Positions 1 through 6,185 of a stretch of DNA of 60,449 nucleotides are shown one piece after another. How positions within the stretch are numbered: position 1 is the stretch's first letter; each line of letters starts with the position of its first letter. A program made the translations under genes and the position numbers. A model generated the notes under the pieces. The model was not told where the DNA came from, did not search any database, and saw nothing but the letters and a program-made list of their open reading frames with translations. The DNA lies in IMG/VR virus record IMGVR_UViG_3300020221_000017, positions 1-60,449 of that record; one strand, written 5' to 3'. The DNA comes from a virus.

Positions 1-230
1 AATCCTCTGCCGGAGTTAAATAACATGAGTTCAGAAACTTTTAATGTTGCAGCTAGTTCGCCATCAAAGTATACTTTTAAACCAGCTATTTCTGGATGTA
101 TTCTTATAGCACAGTATTTTGGAACCTCAAACTGGAGAAGAGAAATTGTTTCATTTTTTATTTCTCGCCAAACCAAACCAACGTCTGAGGTTCTAGAAGA
201 GCCGGCAGGTAAGTTTATGGGACGTGACAT
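1..230 (-). CDS. Partial unknown phage protein downstream of the capsid gene
   Basis: The first 76 codons of a gene that runs off the left edge. The start ATG at 228-230 is preceded at nine bases by the Shine-Dalgarno sequence AGGAG (240-244), and the reading frame is open to base 1. The protein begins MSRPINLPAGSSRTSDV and goes on with a strand-rich stretch (ISLLQFEVPKYCAIRIHP, then GLKVYFDGELAATLKVSEL). No family was recognised. Its position just after the major capsid gene, behind a terminator and with its own candidate promoter, suggests a separately regulated structural or head-completion protein, but that is inference. An ORF on the opposite strand here (25-237) has no ribosome-binding site and is taken as its shadow. 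Confidence 0.7.
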   Translation of the reverse strand, partial: MSRPINLPAGSSRTSDVGLVWREIKNETISLLQFEVPKYCAIRIHPEIAGLKVYFDGELAATLKVSELMLFNSGRG

Positions 231-266
231 ACTTTAAATCTCCTAGGCACTTGCTTGGGTAATATT

Positions 267-275
267 ATTGTACCA
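267..275 (-). promoter_or_regulatory. Candidate extended -10 promoter for the leftmost gene
   Basis: On the minus strand this reads TGGTACAAT, an extended -10 element (TG-n-TACAAT). It lies 37 bases upstream of the start codon at 230 and after the capsid-gene terminator, where a new promoter would be needed. No good -35 hexamer is visible, which is usual for extended -10 promoters. Similar TGGTAYAWT sequences sit at 3107-3115 and 32471-32479. Recognition by the host sigma-70 type polymerase is inferred. Confidence 0.35.
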
Positions 276-348
276 CATGTCACCGATAAGTAATATTTCG
301 GTTTTTTTTATCATCTATATTAGCAATCAGATCTTAGTTGTGATTAAA

Positions 349-384
349 TTAAAACGATCAGCTATTTCTAACTGATCGTTTTAA
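349..384 (-). terminator. Hairpin terminator after the major capsid gene
   Basis: A perfect 13-base-pair inverted repeat: left arm TTAAAACGATCAG at 349-361, ten-base loop, right arm at 372-384. The arms carry A/T runs at their outer ends, so the hairpin gives a U-rich tail in either direction. It lies 27 bases beyond the capsid gene's stop codon. It most likely ends the capsid-block transcript. Confidence 0.75.
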
Positions 385-410
385 TATTATTCAATCAAAT
401 TAACTATTTG

Positions 411-1865
411 TTACTTACCAACATTTCGCATTACGCAATTGAATCGCGGTGCGTAAACAAATAGTGCTCCGTACATGAGCAAGAGAAACTCAAGTGCAGT
501 TGTGACCACAGCAAGATTCATCTTAGCAAGAGGAGCAAGTTGCTTAAACTTCATTGTTTCAGCACGCATATCAAGAAGGAATGCTTCACCAAGACCAGGG
601 CGCTTGGCACCAGCATCTTTAATAGCGGAGAGTCCCACGCGATGATTTGAGATAAACTGCGCCGTTGAAGCTGCAGCTCCACTTGCGGCACGATATACCT
701 TCATGTGCTTGACAGAAGATGGAACAGAACCAGCTAGAGTCAATTCAACAACTTGTCCAGCTGTAACTGAAACTGGTGCTGAAGTTAAAATTGGAGCTGA
801 TTCGCCAAAGTCATTAACAAAAGTTACTGCATAATGATAACTACCAGCTGAAAGAGCTGATCCTGATCCTGCAGCAGCTCCAGAAACACTTAGACCCGCA
901 ACAGAAGGAGCAGAAGCTGAAGCAGCTGCTGGACGAACTTGTTGGCGCGGACGTAGGAAAAGACTTGGTTTAAGTGCAATTTTTCCTGCAGTAGTGGTGA
1001 CATTTGCTACGTCATAACCAACAGTTTGACCAGCAAGACCTGGTTCAGAACGGAACTGTGGATAAAATTGACGAACGAATGTAGAAACAGCAGCGGGCTC
1101 AGCGTGAAGCTGATCTGGAGCTCCGAAATTTTCAAGAGCACGAACTGCAAGTTCTTCAACATCGTCTTGTGCAAAAGAAAGACCAGCAAGATCCTTCACA
1201 ACAGATGATGACTCAGCGCCCCAACCTTCAAAATCTTTTGAAGTAAATTGGCTATCACGATCACCCTTAAGGATTTGTTGTAGAAGGCCATTCATGGCAA
1301 GTGAATTAACTGGAAGATCAGCTGTTGCACCTGATTGAGCACCAGATGCATCTGCAAAGTGAGCATGTCCCCAGTATAGTTCACGTTCAACATCTTTAAG
1401 AAGGTCCATTGTTCCTTCTTTAGCCTGTTGAGCTACAACGTCTCCAACGGTTGTGCGAACAAGAGTCATCTGATGCGAAACCTTACGACGCTTGCTGAAG
1501 AACACGATGCGCTGTCCGTCACGTACATATGTTGAATCTGATTCTTGTCCAGCTCCGCCTTCAGCAATATAGGGCGAAGTATCTGAACCATATCCAACAA
1601 GACGGTTATATTGTTCGAATAGGTTATAAGCCTTGTCGATTGTGATTGCTGGCCAGAGTTTAAGATTCTTCATGTCAAATGTAACAACTTTAAGAGTTGA
1701 TTCAAGTGACTCAGTCTGAATAACACCGCCATAGGTTAGATCAGTAGGACGACCAGCACCACCGTATCCCGCTACTAGTGCCTTATTAAGGTTTTCAATC
1801 TCTTCTTGAGAGACCACTCCTTGTTCAATTCCCTGCATAATCTGATTAAAAGCGTCAGCGTACAT
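411..1865 (-). CDS. Major capsid protein with an Ig-like insertion
   Basis: 484 residues; start ATG preceded by AAGGAG. The C-terminus (LLLMYGALFVYAPRFNCVMRNV) has the pattern seen at the end of SPO1/phage K-type capsid proteins, which have an HK97-like fold. An Ala/Ser-rich linker near residue 320 leads into a beta-rich, Ig-like domain (about 330-440, with YHYAVTFVNDFGESAPI) inserted near the C-terminus, as in phage K. Residues 27-53 are nearly the same as residues 219-245 of the prohead protease gene at 3162-4043, so the first few dozen residues are probably a propeptide removed in maturation (inference). The gene follows the scaffold and decoration-like genes and ends at a strong hairpin terminator. 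Its codons are richer in G and C than those of most of the window, as expected for a very highly expressed protein. Confidence 0.9.
   Translation of the reverse strand: MYADAFNQIMQGIEQGVVSQEEIENLNKALVAGYGGAGRPTDLTYGGVIQTESLESTLKVVTFDMKNLKLWPAITIDKAYNLFEQYNRLVGYGSDTSPYIAEGGAGQESDSTYVRDGQRIVFFSKRRKVSHQMTLVRTTVGDVVAQQAKEGTMDLLKDVERELYWGHAHFADASGAQSGATADLPVNSLAMNGLLQQILKGDRDSQFTSKDFEGWGAESSSVVKDLAGLSFAQDDVEELAVRALENFGAPDQLHAEPAAVSTFVRQFYPQFRSEPGLAGQTVGYDVANVTTTAGKIALKPSLFLRPRQQVRPAAASASAPSVAGLSVSGAAAGSGSALSAGSYHYAVTFVNDFGESAPILTSAPVSVTAGQVVELTLAGSVPSSVKHMKVYRAASGAAASTAQFISNHRVGLSAIKDAGAKRPGLGEAFLLDMRAETMKFKQLAPLAKMNLAVVTTALEFLLLMYGALFVYAPRFNCVMRNVGK
1707..1787 (-). other. Capsid segment shared with the prohead protease
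   Basis: Encodes capsid residues 27-53. Aligned without gaps to protease residues 219-245, 22 of 27 positions are identical (NKALVAGYG, then AG, PT, LT, GGV and QTES). The DNA has diverged more than the protein, so the match is kept by selection at the protein level rather than being a fresh copy. A shared processing or docking site for the protease is the simplest reading. Confidence 0.75.
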
Positions 1866-1876
1866 TATTTTTCTCC

Positions 1877-2659
1877 TTATTTAATTCCATATTTGTTAGC
1901 AACTTCGTTAAGATCACCATTTCCACCAACTTCTACACGAATCACATCTGCAGCATCGACATCTGTTCCAGTCTTCTTAAGATCAAGAAGTTTATTAAGA
2001 ACAGCTGTCTTATTAAGAGGTTCTACATCTCCAGTGCTTTTTGCAAGAGGCTGGATTTGACGATACGTGTGTCCACGCTGTGGGAATGGGGTATCTGCAA
2101 GTTGTTTAACAACATCTAAAACTTGAGAAAGTTTGGTCTCAAGAGGTGAGATTCTTTCGTCAATTGATTTTGCAAGTGACTTCTTCATCTCTTTTTCTTC
2201 TTTGACCATGAGATTGACACCTTCTGATTTCTTAGCCCAGTGAGGTTTTTTCATCTCTTTTTTCTTGAGTTTATGCTCAAGTTCTGCTTTACACATCTCA
2301 CGCTTTTTAAGCGCTTTTGAATAAGCATGCTCTGCTTTCTCGCACTCATCTTCAGCCTTGGCCATTTCAGCTTCTGCTTTTTCGCATTCTTCTTCAGCTT
2401 TTTTGGCTTCATCTTCTTCTTCATGCTCTTCGTCGTCTTCGTCTTCGTCGTCTTCTGCTTTCTTAGCTTCTTCGTCTTCGTCTTCGTCTTCGTCTTTCTC
2501 ATCGTCCTCTTCGTCGCCCTTAGCCATTCCGCCTTGTGCTGACTTTTCTCCAAGTTCGATTTCTTCAGCAGAAAAACGATCAGACTTTTTTAGTTCTTCG
2601 ATTTCAGCTAGAGTTTCATCAATGAGATCGGCGAGACTTTTGCTTAATTTTGTAGTCAT
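1877..2659 (-). CDS. Highly acidic scaffold / prohead core-like protein
   Basis: 260 residues. The middle (about 45-125) is an extreme run of Asp, Glu, Lys and Ala (blocks such as DEDEDEDEEAKKAEDDEDED), predicted to be helical or coiled-coil. A Lys-rich stretch follows, and the last 60 residues look globular (DLKKTGTDVDAADVIRVEV). The position between the decoration-like gene and the capsid gene, the composition and the nearby protease fit an internal scaffold or core protein around which the shell assembles and which is later degraded. This is inferred from context and composition; no sequence family was recognised. The repetitive GAA/GAT codons create long false ORFs in other frames. Confidence 0.6.
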   Translation of the reverse strand: MTTKLSKSLADLIDETLAEIEELKKSDRFSAEEIELGEKSAQGGMAKGDEEDDEKDEDEDEDEEAKKAEDDEDEDDEEHEEEDEAKKAEEECEKAEAEMAKAEDECEKAEHAYSKALKKREMCKAELEHKLKKKEMKKPHWAKKSEGVNLMVKEEKEMKKSLAKSIDERISPLETKLSQVLDVVKQLADTPFPQRGHTYRQIQPLAKSTGDVEPLNKTAVLNKLLDLKKTGTDVDAADVIRVEVGGNGDLNEVANKYGIK

Positions 2660-2677
2660 AGCAAAACTCCTTTTATA

Positions 2678-3061
2678 TTATTCACCAACCATCAAAAGAT
2701 CTGTATGACCAGCGAGTTCTACAAGAACTGATGCCGAATCACCAGCTTCGATCTGGAGATTGTTAGCAAAACGAGAACAAACAGCAAGAACATTTACCGC
2801 CGCTGCAGTGTCCAAAATTGCAGCAAGTGAATTTTCACCAGCAGCACCTTTGATTTTTAATTTACCTGGCGCAGCAACGCCAATACCAAGAAATGGAGAA
2901 GCATCTTTGTCAACGCCACCCATTGGAGATTGGACCGAGGCGCTTACATAAGATATAGTAAGTCCTGCAGCCGATACTGAAGAAGCCCCACGAACAGCAG
3001 GAACGCCTAGCTGATTGAGGTTCCGTGCCACTTTATCAAGAACCTGGACAGAATTAGCCAT
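2678..3061 (-). CDS. Small capsid-associated (decoration-like) protein
   Basis: 127 residues, Ala/Val/Gly-rich and mainly beta in character (ISYVSASVQSPMGGVD; FLGIGVAAPGKLKIKGAAG; DSASVLVELAGHTDLLMVGE). The start ATG is preceded by AAAGGAGC. It is the first gene after a candidate promoter at 3107-3115 and shares the GC-richer codon use of the scaffold and capsid genes that follow, which suggests a protein made in large amounts. A head-decoration or cement protein is the best guess from size, composition and position; nothing in it is diagnostic. Confidence 0.5.
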   Translation of the reverse strand: MANSVQVLDKVARNLNQLGVPAVRGASSVSAAGLTISYVSASVQSPMGGVDKDASPFLGIGVAAPGKLKIKGAAGENSLAAILDTAAAVNVLAVCSRFANNLQIEAGDSASVLVELAGHTDLLMVGE

Positions 3062-3106
3062 GTTTTGCTCCTTTTATCAAATGCAAACCATCCACGACAA
3101 TACTTA

Positions 3107-3115
3107 AATATACCA
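3107..3115 (-). promoter_or_regulatory. Candidate promoter of the capsid block
   Basis: The minus strand reads TGGTATATT, an extended -10-like element, in the 100-base gap between the protease stop and the decoration-like gene start. A second TATAAT lies a few bases upstream. It is the only sizeable gap in the head block, and the three genes after it share a distinct codon usage, so a dedicated strong promoter here is plausible. Confidence 0.35.
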
Positions 3116-3161
3116 TATTATTATAGTTAAACGTGACTTTAATAATATCAATTAATTACAA

Positions 3162-4043
3162 CTATTTATTTATAAAGAACTTAGCTAATGTGTCAAATGG
3201 AAAATGCTTATTACAAGATCGACATTTAACTTGATATACAACATATGGTTGCTCTTTACCACATGATGGACATTCTATATACTGATTTTTATTTGATTTT
3301 GTATCAATAGATTCAGTTTGAAAAACGCCGCCGCCAGTTAGGCTTGTCGGAGATCCTGCTGAGCCATATCCAGCGACTAATGCTTTATTTATGTTATTTT
3401 TTTTTAAAGTTAATATTGTTTCTTTTATTTTTTCTACATTTGATAATATTTTAATTTCAGATAATGTATCAGCCATTTCTATAAAAGAGGGAACATCTTT
3501 TCTCGCTAGATGAGATATTGATTTTATTAATTCAAATTCTTGTGGATTATTGCTTTTATTTAAATCAACTCCCTCAACAAGAGTTGCATTATTGGCTGGA
3601 GTAAAGGTCAATGCTAAACCTTTAATTTTTGTTCTTTTTAAAATTCTATCGTCTTTCTCGCCTCTTTCTACTATACCTCCTTCTACGGAGCACTTTAGCT
3701 TAAGTGGAGAATCTGTTTTGTGCTGATGTCTTAATATAGCCGCCGCTGCCCTTGCTGATCTATGGTCTTCATCGTCAAAAAGTTCACCTGTAACATATAT
3801 ATATGGAGCTTTTATTTTATTCCAAAAATATTTTTGACGATCACTTTCGCAATCTTCTACTTTAAATATTTTTTTTGCACCAGTTACTCTACCGATGACA
3901 TCGGGTAGCTTATTGCTATGGTTGTCGTTAACAATTCCTTGACCAGCTTCTAATTCTGAAATATCTGCGCCTTTGACATCTAGAATTTCTCCTTGAATGT
4001 CTCTTAACTCAGATCCTGCAACCGCATCAAATTTAGTAGCCAT
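3162..4043 (-). CDS. Prohead maturation protease with C-terminal zinc ribbon
   Basis: 293 residues. The N-terminal part has the look of S78/XkdF-type prohead serine proteases: a His in VNDNHSNKLPDVIGRV (His42) and a Ser in KLKCSVEGGI (Ser119) are the likely catalytic pair, and LALTFTPAN is typical of the family. A helical linker (about 165-215) leads to residues 219-245, which repeat residues 27-53 of the capsid protein. The C-terminus is a zinc ribbon (Cys258, Cys261, Cys274, Cys277). In such phages the protease is packaged in the prohead, cuts scaffold and capsid propeptide, and destroys itself. The shared segment may be the cleavage or recognition site in both proteins (inference). Confidence 0.8.
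   Translation of the reverse strand: MATKFDAVAGSELRDIQGEILDVKGADISELEAGQGIVNDNHSNKLPDVIGRVTGAKKIFKVEDCESDRQKYFWNKIKAPYIYVTGELFDDEDHRSARAAAAILRHQHKTDSPLKLKCSVEGGIVERGEKDDRILKRTKIKGLALTFTPANNATLVEGVDLNKSNNPQEFELIKSISHLARKDVPSFIEMADTLSEIKILSNVEKIKETILTLKKNNINKALVAGYGSAGSPTSLTGGGVFQTESIDTKSNKNQYIECPSCGKEQPYVVYQVKCRSCNKHFPFDTLAKFFINK
3309..3389 (-). other. Protease segment shared with the major capsid protein
   Basis: Encodes protease residues 219-245 (NKALVAGYGSAGSPTSLT, then GGGVFQTES). It is the partner of the capsid segment at 1707-1787, with 22 of 27 residues identical. It sits just before the zinc ribbon, outside the predicted catalytic domain, as would suit an autocleavage or tethering segment. 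Confidence 0.75.
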
Positions 4044-4091
4044 AAAACTCCCTTTCTAATAAGATTGTATCAGATCTTATTAGTTTAATTA

Positions 4092-4358
4092 CTAGTAATT
4101 TTTTATATTTATTTTACTAGGGTGGAGTTTTAATCTAGATCTTCCAGTGTTTTTTCTACATATATAATTATTGCTTATTAATTCAATAAAATCAGAAGGG
4201 TTCATTAAATCTAAATCTTCTAAATCTTCTAATTCTTCATCTTCTTCTAATTCTTGACTTTCTTCTAATTCTTCATCTTCTTCTAATTCTTGATTTTTTA
4301 ATTGAATCTCTGGAAGATTTTTAGATTTTAAATCTTTATTCGCAATAGATTGCTTCAT
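4092..4358 (-). CDS. Small acidic protein of unknown function
   Basis: 88 residues if started at the ATG at 4358 (MKQSIANKDL), which has CGGAG six bases upstream; an ATG eight codons earlier is possible. The centre is a Glu/Leu repeat (ELEEDEELEESQ repeated, then EDLEDLD), encoded by an imperfect direct repeat of GAAGAA-type codons, followed by a basic tail. The start overlaps the end of the upstream gene by 23 bases, so the two are probably translationally coupled. No family recognised; a small scaffold or DNA-mimic-like acidic protein are both possible. Confidence 0.55.
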   Translation of the reverse strand: MKQSIANKDLKSKNLPEIQLKNQELEEDEELEESQELEEDEELEDLEDLDLMNPSDFIELISNNYICRKNTGRSRLKLHPSKINIKNY

Positions 4359-4752
4359 CTTCAACTCCGAGAACTTCATCAACGATAGACTCCCCGTCTA
4401 AAGTCTTCTTTAGTTCTACCACGAGTTCAGAAGATTGCACTTTTGACATTGCAGAATCTGCAACTTGTTTTACTGTTTCTATAGAAATGTTTAAAGCAGC
4501 AGCTATTTCAACATCGGATACAGGAGAATCTGGCATAAATTTTGTTTCATAAACAAACCAACAATAACTAGACATTTGATGATTAATTGCCCAATTGCAC
4601 CCAGGAGCATTGAGTTCTTCTTCTTCAGTTGGCTCTCTACCAAGAGATCTAAGCCATTTTAGGCGAATAACAGCTAATGGACAATATCCCTTAGGATAGT
4701 CTTTCAACTGACGTGGGCATTTTTTATCAAATCTTTCTTTAGTATCATTCAT
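4336..4752 (-). CDS. Cys-containing protein with a helix-turn-helix-like C-terminus
   Basis: 138 residues. Four spaced Cys residues in the first half (KKCPRQ, GYCPLAV, PGCNWAI, YCWFVYE) could bind a metal. The second half has a helix-turn-helix pattern (VSDVEIAAALNISIETVKQV) like that of sigma-factor region 4 or other DNA-binding proteins. The start overlaps the upstream stop by four bases (ATGA). Function is not known; a late-gene regulator or a packaging-linked DNA-binding protein are possible. It is confident as a gene, weak as a function. Confidence 0.6.
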   Translation of the reverse strand: MNDTKERFDKKCPRQLKDYPKGYCPLAVIRLKWLRSLGREPTEEEELNAPGCNWAINHQMSSYCWFVYETKFMPDSPVSDVEIAAALNISIETVKQVADSAMSKVQSSELVVELKKTLDGESIVDEVLGVEDEAIYCE

Positions 4753-5294
4753 TCTAAATTCGTAGTCCTAACACCTAATAAACTTACTAAATGTTTCTCA
4801 TCGTTTAACACAGCCTCTACTGTTTCTCCTACTTTTTTATTTAAAAGAACATCAACAAGACCTTGGCCTGCTTCTTCTAATTTTATCTTTGATCTAAATA
4901 TACCGCCTTTAACATTTTCTCCTTCCAATACAACAGAAGATATTATAACTATGTCATTTTTTGATGAAACAAATTCTTTTTTTTCAAGTTTTTTATCTAA
5001 ATCATCTTTGTCAGATGCTCGATCCCAGTCTGTTGATTTTAATTCATTGACAATAGAAGTTAGCTCCTCGTTATTTATTGGAAGATATTTTTGCAATCCA
5101 AGAACCCTATATTGAAAATCACTAAGTATACTAGTGTTTGTCTTTAGCTCTGATTGCATTGGCTGCAATTGGTCTATTGTTTGCTTTAATAGTATTTGGT
5201 TTACTCTAAGTGCCATTGATAAATTTTCAATATGTTTTTCTAAAGTTTCAATTCTTTGTATTTGATTTGTTTTTTGTTGATTTACCATCTTCAT
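4749..5294 (-). CDS. Coiled-coil protein with a possible GreA-like C-terminal domain
   Basis: 181 residues, ATG preceded by AAGGAG. Residues 10-80 are heptad-like (IQRIETLEKHIENLSMALRV). The last 70 residues (from IVIISSVVLEGENVKGG to VSLLGVRT) are beta-rich, and LLNKKVGETVEAVL resembles the GKKVGD-V-EV stretch in the FKBP-like C-terminal domain of GreA/GreB. Size and order (coiled coil, then beta domain) match Gre factors, but I do not see the acidic tip of GreA clearly, so this is only a suggestion. It overlaps both neighbours by four bases, which indicates one translational unit with the kinase-like gene. Confidence 0.5.
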   Translation of the reverse strand: MKMVNQQKTNQIQRIETLEKHIENLSMALRVNQILLKQTIDQLQPMQSELKTNTSILSDFQYRVLGLQKYLPINNEELTSIVNELKSTDWDRASDKDDLDKKLEKKEFVSSKNDIVIISSVVLEGENVKGGIFRSKIKLEEAGQGLVDVLLNKKVGETVEAVLNDEKHLVSLLGVRTTNLE

Positions 5295-6130
5295 TTTTTC
5301 TCCTTCATTCTTTTAACAACTGCTTTTAAAAAATCTATTTCTTCATTAGAAAATAAATTATTATTGTTTTTTATTGTAGTTCCCAGTAAATTTGATAATT
5401 CATTATTCAAGAAATCTCTTATTTTTTGTTCTATTGAATCAAAATGATCACCTTTTTTCTTTACTATTCTTCCAATTAAAATTTGATTTATAGCATTTGC
5501 TTCTGCTAATTTTAATTGCTCGGGAGAAAGTAACATATCACTTTTATTTTTTCTAATAGAAACCACATCCGTATCTTCGCTCTTCGATGACGCCATCTCT
5601 GCATCTGAGATTTGTATTTTTTCTTTCTCTTTTTCAAGTAAAGACATTCCTATTTTATTTTCCACATCTTCTATTGTTAATTGTACAAAATCATATTGAT
5701 TAGCCATATCATTAAACATAGATCTAGCTGAATCAAATTGTGTTCGTGTTAATGGCTCTTTATACTGAAGACATCTTCTCCAATGAGATTCTATATTTGG
5801 ATCATGCATTAATATATATTTTTTTTTATTTTGAGATTCAATTTCTCTTAAGATCTCTAAGTCAAAATGATTTAACAATGGTCTTCTGTTGTAGACATAA
5901 GGCCATATTAATTCACCGTAATGAGATCTATCAAAGACAACATCCTGTCCAGATAAAGAAACAAACATTTCCACAAGATCTTCTAAATAAGAAGGACCTG
6001 AGTATCCGGTTTGAAAATATTTCTTATCCGGGGCGGAAAAATGAACTGTTTTATAGCCTTTTTTATTATAAAGACCAGCAAGCGTTGTCTTTGCAGTTCG
6101 ATCGAGACCTTCAATTATTACAAAAGTCAT
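5291..6130 (-). CDS. Thymidylate-kinase-like (dNMP kinase) protein
   Basis: 279 residues; AGGAG upstream of the ATG. The first 165 residues look like a P-loop nucleoside-monophosphate kinase: FVIIEGLDRTAKTTLAGLY at the N-terminus, then DVVFDRSHYGELIWPYVY (DR-type motif) and a lid-like HWRRCLQYKE. In the P-loop the usual Gly before Lys is Ala (GLDRTAKTT), which could weaken ATP binding. About 115 extra residues follow, partly charged and helical (LEKEKEKIQISDAEM; SPEQLKLAEANAINQILIGR), not part of the kinase fold. It lies between portal and protease genes, an unusual place for nucleotide metabolism. Confidence 0.7.
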   Translation of the reverse strand: MTFVIIEGLDRTAKTTLAGLYNKKGYKTVHFSAPDKKYFQTGYSGPSYLEDLVEMFVSLSGQDVVFDRSHYGELIWPYVYNRRPLLNHFDLEILREIESQNKKKYILMHDPNIESHWRRCLQYKEPLTRTQFDSARSMFNDMANQYDFVQLTIEDVENKIGMSLLEKEKEKIQISDAEMASSKSEDTDVVSIRKNKSDMLLSPEQLKLAEANAINQILIGRIVKKKGDHFDSIEQKIRDFLNNELSNLLGTTIKNNNNLFSNEEIDFLKAVVKRMKEKK

Positions 6131-6185
6131 ATTTATAATCTCCTGCAGATATAAATATTATACTTTTATGTATTATTATTTTAGT

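Noticed and set aside
25-237. Plus-strand ORF at the left edge
   Set aside because: The minus strand here has a frame with a good ribosome-binding site and an open frame to the edge; the plus ORF has neither context nor site.
2358-2708. Plus-strand ORF with long serine runs
   Set aside because: It is the reverse complement of the Glu/Asp-rich scaffold-like gene (GAA/GAC codons read as TTC/TCT), with no ribosome-binding site.
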